6,109 nucleotides of DNA from positions 1 to 6,109 of the forward strand of contig JAKQWJ010000285.1 of assembly GCA_029562045.1 (NCBI GenBank). The letters are read 5' to 3'. A program made the position numbers and the translations under genes. Positions 1 through 6,109 of the stretch are shown here, in pieces. The stretch is from Spirochaetota bacterium (GTDB lineage: Bacteria; Spirochaetota; Spirochaetia; DTKZ01). Positions within the stretch are counted from its first letter, which is position 1; every line of letters starts with the position of its first letter. The notes beneath the pieces are model-generated. The model was not told the origin of the DNA, did no database searches, and worked only from the letters and a program-made list of their open reading frames with translations.

Positions 1-1
1 A

Positions 2-556
2 TGGGAGCGGGAAGCCGCCCGCCGGGGTCTCCCCAACAACAAGACGACCCCGGAGGCCCTGAAGGCCCTGATCACCAAAAAGGCCCTCGCCCTCTTCGAG
101 AAGTACCGGGTGCTTTCCAATGTGGAACTCAAGTCCCGCTACCTGATCCACATCGAAAGGTATATCAAGGACCTGGAGATCGAAGTCAAAAGCCTGCACG
201 GCATCTGCCAGACCCAGATCATCCCGGCGGCGACGGTCTATCAGACGCGCCTGGCCGAGGCCATCTCCGAAACCCGGGAAGCCCTGGGCAACAAAGCGGA
301 TCTTTCCGCCCAGCGGGAGATCCTGGGGCGGATCGTGGAACTGATCAACAAGGTCCACGGCACCCGGAAGGAGATCCTGGCGGAGATGGAGAAGGCCGCC
401 GCGATCCACGACGAGCAGAAAAAGGCGGAATTTCTCTCCGGCAAGGTAAAAACGAAGATGAGCGAACTGCGTTCCTACGTGGATGAGCTGGAGGTCCTGA
501 TGGACGACGAGCTGTGGCCCCTGCCGAAATTCTGGGAGATGCTCTTCATCTGTTGA
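2..556 (+). CDS. glnN: Glutamine synthetase type III, C-terminal part (5' truncated by window)
   Basis: This is the last 184 residues of a gene that begins upstream of the window; frame 2 is open from base 2 to the TGA at 554-556. The visible part starts W-E-R-E-A-A-R-R-G-L-P-N and continues with K-T-T-P-E-A-L, then an F-E-K-Y-R-V-L-S-N-V-E-L-K-S-R-Y stretch, a long charged helical region, and the ending L-W-P-L-P-K-F-W-E-M-L-F-I-C. This order is characteristic of the C-terminal helical domain of GSIII glutamine synthetases (family length about 700-730 residues), and not of the shorter GSI or GSII types. The enzyme makes glutamine from glutamate, ammonia and ATP in the cytoplasm. The ATP and glutamate site residues lie upstream and cannot be checked. 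The ATG at 110 is an internal methionine-like position in an already conserved stretch and is not a plausible start. The neighbours carA and guaA consume glutamine, which fits the assignment. The identification comes from recalled family motifs, not a search. Confidence 0.85.
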   Translation, partial: WEREAARRGLPNNKTTPEALKALITKKALALFEKYRVLSNVELKSRYLIHIERYIKDLEIEVKSLHGICQTQIIPAATVYQTRLAEAISETREALGNKADLSAQREILGRIVELINKVHGTRKEILAEMEKAAAIHDEQKKAEFLSGKVKTKMSELRSYVDELEVLMDDELWPLPKFWEMLFIC

Positions 557-695
557 TATACCCGATCAGGAAGGCAATCCCGGCACACCAATCTACGGAC
601 CAATGGCGGGGCAGGCTTGATGCCATGCTCCGCTTGCGGCGAAAGATCAACGATGAAAAGAGCCATATCATCATACACAGAAAAAAGCCGTCCAT
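557..695. other. glnN-carA intergenic region
   Basis: This 139-bp gap lies between the glutamine synthetase stop and the first possible carA start. Its left half is GC-rich and contains a stem-loop (606-633). The right half, about 640-695, is visibly richer in A and T than the flanking genes and is the likeliest place for a carA promoter or leader. I could not find a convincing pair of -35 and -10 boxes with good spacing, a poly-T terminator or a recognisable riboswitch. Short ORFs crossing it have no recognisable protein character. Confidence 0.6.
606..633 (+). repeat. Stem-loop downstream of glutamine synthetase
   Basis: An inverted repeat pairs GCGGGGCA (606-613) with TGCTCCGC (626-633), giving eight pairs of which one is G-U. 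An inner GGC (614-616) can also pair with GCC (622-624), leaving A625 bulged and a five-base loop. It is not followed by a T-tract, so a simple intrinsic terminator is not supported. It could be a 3'-end stabilising hairpin or a palindromic repeat remnant. Confidence 0.45.
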
Positions 696-2144
696 ATGCC
701 GAGCATGCCGTTGCCCATGAGCTTGCGCGATAGAAAACGACTGCCGGCCCTCCTGGTGCTGGAAGATGGGGCCGTCTTTCCCGCGTATGCCTTTGCCGGG
801 GCGGGGGAGACCTGTGGCGAGGTCGTCTTCAACACCGGGATGACGGGGTATCAGGAGGTCATCACCGATCCGTCCTACAAGGGCCAGATCGTGACGATGA
901 CCTACCCCCATGTGGGCAACTACGGGATCAATCCGGAGGACATGGAGTCCGGGGGCATTCATCTCGAAGGCTTCATCGTCAAGGAATACCACCCCCAACC
1001 CAGCAACTGGCGGTCCCGGCGGAATCTGCGGGAGTTTCTGGAAGAGCACGGGAAGATCGGCATCGCCGGCCTCGACACCCGGGCGCTGACCCGGCGCCTA
1101 CGCCTGGCCGGGGCCATGAAGGGCATCATCTCCACGGAGACAGCGGACGTCCCGTCCCTGCTGGAGAAGGTCCGGGCCTATCCCGGCCTCGTGGGCCGGG
1201 ACCTGGTCCGGGAGGTGGCCTGTCGTATCCCCTATCTGTGGAAAAACGGGGTCCGGCGGGAAATCTCCGCCGCTCCCGGCAAGGGTCGCTCCGGATCTCC
1301 CGCCACGACGTGGGGGGCCTCCCCCCTGCCGGGGAAGAGCGCGGCCGCAACCAGCGCCCCGCCGACGGTGGTCCCTGCCGCCGCCGGGGCGGGAAACGGG
1401 GCGGGCAAAGGAGGGATGAAGCCGCCCTCCGGTCCGACGGCGGCTTCATCCCTCCGGGGGGCAAATTCCGCCGGCCCGGGAGAGGTTTCCGAATCGGTTC
1501 CCTTGCCGGCGGCCCGGCCGCGGCGTGTCGTCGTCATCGACTGCGGCGTGAAGTACAATATCCTCCGCCACCTGGAGGACCGGGGCTGCGAGGTGATCGT
1601 CCTGCCGGCCGCGACGTTAGGCGCGGAGATCCTCTCCTGGCGGCCCGACGGCATCCTCTTTTCCAACGGCCCCGGCGATCCGGCGGCCCTCCCCTACCTC
1701 GTGGCGGCGGCCGCCCACGTCCTGGGCAAGGCCCCGGTCTTCGGGATCTGCCTGGGCCACCAGATCATCGCCCAGGCCGCGGGGGGCAGGACGGAAAAAC
1801 TGAAATTCGGCCATCACGGCTTAAACCAGCCGGTAAAGGACAGGCGGACGGGCCGGATCGAGATTACCTCCCAGAACCACGGGTTCGTCGTCCGCCCGGA
1901 ATCGGTCGCCCGGCGCGGGGAGGCTACCCACGGGAATCTCAACGACCGCACCTCCGAGGGGATATCCTACCCGGAGCTGCGGGCCTTCAGCGTCCAGTAC
2001 CACCCCGAGGCGGCCCCGGGTCCCCATGACGCCGCCTATCTCTTCGACCGGTTTGTGGAAATGATGGACCAATTAACCATCATGCCCGTTCCGGGCACAA
2101 CGAAAGATGAAAATATCCGGCTACTTGTGGACATTTTCATATAA
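696..2144 (+). CDS. carA: Carbamoyl-phosphate synthase small (glutaminase) subunit, with expanded linker
   Basis: CarA hydrolyses glutamine and channels ammonia to CarB, the first step toward pyrimidines and arginine. Residues 18-185 form the CarA-specific N-terminal domain (A-L-L-V-L-E-D-G, G-M-T-G-Y-Q-E-V, D-P-S-Y, T-Y-P-H-V-G-N-Y-G, L-D-T-R-A-L-T-R). Residues 276-455 form the class I amidotransferase domain: S-N-G-P-G-D-P, the nucleophile elbow G-I-C-L-G-H-Q with Cys352, F-G-H-H-G, Q-N-H-G-F, and Y-H-P-E-A-A-P-G-P-H-D with His436 and Glu438. The catalytic triad is therefore intact. At 482 residues it is about 100 longer than E. coli CarA (382). Residues about 191-272 are a linker roughly 70% Gly, Ala, Pro and Ser, and about 20 extra residues follow the usual C-terminus. 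Start is uncertain: ATG at 696, 705 or 717 are all in frame and none has a clear Shine-Dalgarno; 717 leaves the least excess before the conserved domain. guaA follows after 18 bp, so the two are probably co-transcribed. Confidence 0.95.
   Translation: MPSMPLPMSLRDRKRLPALLVLEDGAVFPAYAFAGAGETCGEVVFNTGMTGYQEVITDPSYKGQIVTMTYPHVGNYGINPEDMESGGIHLEGFIVKEYHPQPSNWRSRRNLREFLEEHGKIGIAGLDTRALTRRLRLAGAMKGIISTETADVPSLLEKVRAYPGLVGRDLVREVACRIPYLWKNGVRREISAAPGKGRSGSPATTWGASPLPGKSAAATSAPPTVVPAAAGAGNGAGKGGMKPPSGPTAASSLRGANSAGPGEVSESVPLPAARPRRVVVIDCGVKYNILRHLEDRGCEVIVLPAATLGAEILSWRPDGILFSNGPGDPAALPYLVAAAAHVLGKAPVFGICLGHQIIAQAAGGRTEKLKFGHHGLNQPVKDRRTGRIEITSQNHGFVVRPESVARRGEATHGNLNDRTSEGISYPELRAFSVQYHPEAAPGPHDAAYLFDRFVEMMDQLTIMPVPGTTKDENIRLLVDIFI
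1266..1511 (+). other. Low-complexity interdomain linker of CarA
   Basis: This part of carA encodes residues about 191-272, between the end of the N-terminal domain (Y-L-W-K-N-G-V-R-R-E) and the start of the amidotransferase domain (R-R-V-V-V-I-D-C-G-V-K-Y-N-I-L). In E. coli CarA the comparable connection is only about 20 residues. The segment is dominated by Gly, Ala, Pro and Ser, has no hydrophobic core pattern, and should be disordered. It contains a G6-CCT-C6 hairpin (1312-1326) and the long palindrome at 1410-1455. The reading frame stays open through it and both flanking domains are intact, so it looks tolerated and not disabling. Confidence 0.8.
1410..1455. repeat. 17-bp perfect inverted repeat inside carA
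   Basis: The arm GGAGGGATGAAGCCGCC (1410-1426) is repeated exactly as its reverse complement at 1439-1455, separated by a 12-base spacer. It lies in the CarA linker and is translated as residues 239-254 (G-G-M-K-P-P ... A-A-S-S-L-R). A perfect 17-bp palindrome is far more than codon bias would produce and resembles small palindromic elements of the REP type, or the Rickettsia palindromic elements known to sit in frame inside genes. Whether it is repeated elsewhere in the genome cannot be seen here. Confidence 0.8.
2083..2097 (+). repeat. Short hairpin near the carA 3' end
   Basis: TGCCCG (2083-2088) pairs perfectly with CGGGCA (2092-2097) around a TTC loop. It lies where the CarA protein normally ends, just after the conserved D-R-F-V-E-M-M. 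No T-tract follows immediately. It is the first of two adjacent hairpins before guaA. Confidence 0.5.
2107..2140 (+). repeat. Hairpin covering the last carA codons, upstream of guaA RBS
   Basis: ATGAAAAT (2107-2114) is perfectly complementary to ATTTTCAT (2133-2140). After one A-C mismatch the stem continues with TCC (2116-2118) against GGA (2129-2131). It spans the last codons of carA, ends one base before the TAA at 2142-2144, and lies about ten bases upstream of the guaA ribosome binding site. It could protect an mRNA processing end, modulate guaA translation, or be a palindromic repeat that extended the carA reading frame. It lacks the GC-rich stem and U-run of an ordinary terminator. Confidence 0.55.
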
Positions 2145-2150
2145 AACTAA

Positions 2151-2155
2151 AGGAG
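2151..2155 (+). promoter_or_regulatory. Ribosome binding site of guaA, supports TTG start
   Basis: AGGAG lies seven bases upstream of TTG at 2163. It is the only clear Shine-Dalgarno sequence before a main gene start in the window. The TTG places the protein start directly before I-L-I-I-D-F-G-S-Q-Y, the conserved beginning of the GuaA amidotransferase domain, so the non-ATG start is well supported. Confidence 0.85.
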
Positions 2156-2162
2156 TTCCAGC

Positions 2163-3692
2163 TTGATCCTCATCATCGACTTCGGTTCCCAGTACAACCA
2201 ACTCATCGCCCGGCGGGTCCGGGAACACCACGTCTATTGCCAGATCGAACCGCCGGACATCCCCCTGGCCGTCATCCGGGATATGCATCCCGAGGGGATC
2301 ATCCTCTCCGGGGGGCCGGCGAGCATCTACGAGAAGAACAGCCCCCGGGTGGACACCGGCATCTTCACCCTGGGCATCCCCGTCCTTGGGATCTGCTACG
2401 GCCTCCAGTTCATGGTCCACGCCCTGGGGGGCGAGGTCATCGCCGCCGCCAAGCGGGAATACGGCTTCGCCGAACTCGATGTCCTGCACCCCGGCGACGT
2501 CCTGGCCGGGGTGGAAAAGGCCACCCGGTGCTGGATGAGCCACGGCGACGCCATCGGCGGGCTCCCCGCCGGTTTCCGCGCCACCGCCGCCACGCCCAAC
2601 ACCCCCGTCGCCGCCGCCGAGGACGCGCGGCGGCGTTTCTACGGCCTCCAGTTCCACCCGGAGGTGGTCCACACCCCGGAGGGGCGGAAGATCCTCGGCA
2701 ACTTCCTCTTTGTCGTCTGTGGCTGCAAAAAGGACTGGACGATGAAATCCTTCGCCCGGGACGCCGTCGCGGAGATCCGGGAGCAGGTGGGCAACGGCAG
2801 GGTCATCCTCGGCCTGAGCGGCGGCGTGGATTCCTCCGTGGCCGCCGTCCTCCTCCACCGCGCCGTCGGCCCCCGGTTGACCTGCGTCTTCGTGGACAAC
2901 GGCGTTTTGCGCCACGGGGAGGCGAAGAAGGTCCGGGAGCTGTTCCGCAATCATTTCCATGTGAACCTCCGTTTTGTCCGGGCGGGGAGGATCTTCCTCG
3001 ACCGCCTCAAGGGGGTGGAGGCGCCGGAAAAGAAGCGCAAGATCATCGGGCGGACCTTTATCGAGATCTTCGACGGCGAGGCGAAAAAGATCGAAGGGGC
3101 GGATTTTCTCGCCCAGGGGACCCTCTATCCCGACATCATCGAATCCCGTTCCGCCTTCGGCGGCCCCAGCGCCGTCATCAAGTCGCACCACAACGTCGGC
3201 GGCCTGCCGAAGCGGATGAAGCTGAAACTCGTGGAGCCCCTGCGGCACCTCTTCAAGGACGAGGTCCGGCTCCTGGGAAAGGAACTGGGGCTTCCCGAAG
3301 AGATGGTGTGGCGCCAGCCCTTCCCCGGCCCGGGACTCGCCATCCGCATCATCGGCGCCGTCACGGAAAAGCGCTTGAAGATTCTCAAGCAGGCGGATGT
3401 AATCCTCCTGGAGGAGATCCGGGCCGCCGGCCTCTACCGGAAACTCTGGCAGTCCTTCGCCGTCCTCCTGCCCGTCAAGAGCGTGGGGATCATGGGGGAC
3501 CAGCGGACCTATGAAAACATCCTGGCGATCCGCGCCGTGACCAGCGACGACGCCATGACAGCGGACTGGGCGCGCCTCCCCCAGGAACTCCTGGCGCGGA
3601 TCTCCAACCGGATCATCAACGAGGTCCGGGGGGTCAACCGCGTCGTCTATGACATCAGCTCCAAGCCGCCGGCGACCATCGAGTGGGAGTAG
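2163..3692 (+). CDS. guaA: GMP synthase (glutamine-hydrolysing)
   Basis: GuaA converts XMP, ATP and glutamine to GMP in the last step of guanine nucleotide synthesis. The 509 residues are close to the family norm (E. coli 525). Residues 1-190 are the class I amidotransferase domain: D-F-G-S-Q-Y at 6-11, nucleophile Cys78 in G-I-C-Y-G-L-Q, and His165 and Glu167 in F-H-P-E-V. The ATP pyrophosphatase domain follows with the P-loop S-G-G-V-D-S at 219-224, then Y-P-D-I-I-E-S (322-328) and I-K-S-H-H-N-V-G-G-L (339-348). The C-terminal dimerisation domain has P-F-P-G-P-G-L at 386-392 and ends in the typical N-R-V-V-Y-D-I-S-S-K-P-P-A-T-I-E-W-E, so the gene is complete. Translation starts at TTG with a good ribosome binding site. 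The gene is placed between carA and carB; all three enzymes use or receive glutamine nitrogen. No key residue is missing. Confidence 0.98.
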   Translation: MILIIDFGSQYNQLIARRVREHHVYCQIEPPDIPLAVIRDMHPEGIILSGGPASIYEKNSPRVDTGIFTLGIPVLGICYGLQFMVHALGGEVIAAAKREYGFAELDVLHPGDVLAGVEKATRCWMSHGDAIGGLPAGFRATAATPNTPVAAAEDARRRFYGLQFHPEVVHTPEGRKILGNFLFVVCGCKKDWTMKSFARDAVAEIREQVGNGRVILGLSGGVDSSVAAVLLHRAVGPRLTCVFVDNGVLRHGEAKKVRELFRNHFHVNLRFVRAGRIFLDRLKGVEAPEKKRKIIGRTFIEIFDGEAKKIEGADFLAQGTLYPDIIESRSAFGGPSAVIKSHHNVGGLPKRMKLKLVEPLRHLFKDEVRLLGKELGLPEEMVWRQPFPGPGLAIRIIGAVTEKRLKILKQADVILLEEIRAAGLYRKLWQSFAVLLPVKSVGIMGDQRTYENILAIRAVTSDDAMTADWARLPQELLARISNRIINEVRGVNRVVYDISSKPPATIEWE

Positions 3693-3698
3693 CAATAA

Positions 3699-3746
3699 AT
3701 GGAGAAGGTGCTCATTTTCTCGACAAGAAACCTGCGGGGGCAATAA
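3699..3746 (+). CDS. Possible 15-codon leader peptide before carB (speculative)
   Basis: An ATG seven bases after the guaA stop opens a 15-residue reading frame, M-E-K-V-L-I-F-S-T-R-N-L-R-G-Q, ending at TAA 3744-3746. GGGAG in the last guaA codons (3685-3689) sits nine bases upstream and could serve as ribosome binding site. The stop falls directly after the left arm of the 3735-3770 palindrome, so ribosome position could in principle affect folding. It has two arginine codons, not a run, so arginine attenuation is not obvious. An ORF this short arises easily by chance. Confidence 0.2.
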   Translation: MEKVLIFSTRNLRGQ

Positions 3747-3770
3747 GATGCGTCCCCAATTTTGCCCCCG
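3735..3770. repeat. 9-bp perfect inverted repeat upstream of carB
   Basis: CGGGGGCAA (3735-3743) is matched exactly by TTGCCCCCG (3762-3770) around an 18-base loop containing GCGTCCCCAATT. An A-rich stretch, not a T-run, follows on the + strand, so it is not a standard terminator of guaA. The GTCCCCAATTTT-type core resembles intergenic palindromes often linked to REP-associated transposases in bacterial genomes; this comparison is from memory and is unverified. Confidence 0.6.
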
Positions 3771-3802
3771 GGAAAAACGCTAAAAATCAAGACCCCCATA
3801 AC

Positions 3803-6109
<2,307 letters not shown>

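Larger units (their letters stand above)
3693..3802. other. guaA-carB intergenic region
   Basis: This 110-bp gap contains a possible 15-codon ORF (3699-3746), a 9-bp palindrome (3735-3770) and an A-rich segment just before carB. There is no clear Shine-Dalgarno near the carB ATG and no T-run that would make the palindrome a standard intrinsic terminator. It could hold a carB promoter or attenuator, or simply a repeat remnant. Confidence 0.6.

Noticed and set aside
1410..1455. Intrinsic terminator inside carA
   Set aside because: The long stem is not followed by a T-run and lies in the middle of an intact reading frame.
1266..1511. carA as a pseudogene or a frameshifted assembly
   Set aside because: Both domains are in the same frame with complete motifs, and no stop interrupts the linker; an even-length compensated error cannot be excluded but is not needed.
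1238..2029. 263-codon plus-strand frame overlapping carA
   Set aside because: It is an Arg/Pro/Gly-rich alternate frame of carA, while the carA frame carries all the conserved catalytic motifs.
2121..3743. 540-codon open frame on the minus strand opposite guaA
   Set aside because: It mirrors guaA almost completely, is rich in Gly, Asp, Pro and Val as expected for antisense of GC-rich DNA, and shows no protein family motif.
3735..3770. Intrinsic terminator of guaA
   Set aside because: The stem has a long 18-base loop and is followed by GGAAAAACG, so the U-run needed on the + strand is absent.

Overview
The window is a high-GC bacterial chromosomal segment carrying four genes, all on the + strand. 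In order they are the 3' end of a type III glutamine synthetase gene (glnN-like), carA, guaA and the first roughly 70% of carB, which runs off the right edge. All are core metabolic genes identified by conserved motifs. The GC-rich coding style, a GSIII-type glutamine synthetase and the carA-guaA-carB order would fit an anaerobic bacterium of the former Deltaproteobacteria (for example Syntrophales-like). That placement is inference; nothing in the window proves it.

Layout: 2-556 is the C-terminal helical part of GSIII. 557-695 is a 139-bp gap of lower GC with one stem-loop. 696-2144 is carA, the glutaminase subunit of carbamoyl-phosphate synthetase. It is about 100 residues longer than usual because of a Gly/Ala/Pro/Ser-rich linker between its two domains and a short C-terminal tail. 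guaA (GMP synthetase) follows after 18 bp at 2163-3692, with a TTG start and a strong ribosome binding site. A 110-bp gap (3693-3802) holds a palindrome and a possible 15-codon ORF. carB, the synthetase subunit, begins at 3803 and is open to the last base. No gap exceeds 300 bases.

The genes share one theme. GSIII would make glutamine from glutamate and ammonia. CarA and GuaA both take the glutamine amide nitrogen through class I (Cys-His-Glu) amidotransferase domains. CarA passes ammonia to CarB for carbamoyl phosphate (arginine and pyrimidines), while GuaA uses it to turn XMP into GMP. The spacing suggests co-transcription at least from carA through guaA.

I see no new defence, mobile or signalling system. 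The unusual signal is structural: a different palindrome lies in or near every junction, and one 17-bp perfect inverted repeat sits inside the carA reading frame in an expanded interdomain linker. This looks like small palindromic (REP/RPE-like) elements that have invaded gaps and protein-tolerated sites. Genome-wide copy counting is needed to show it.
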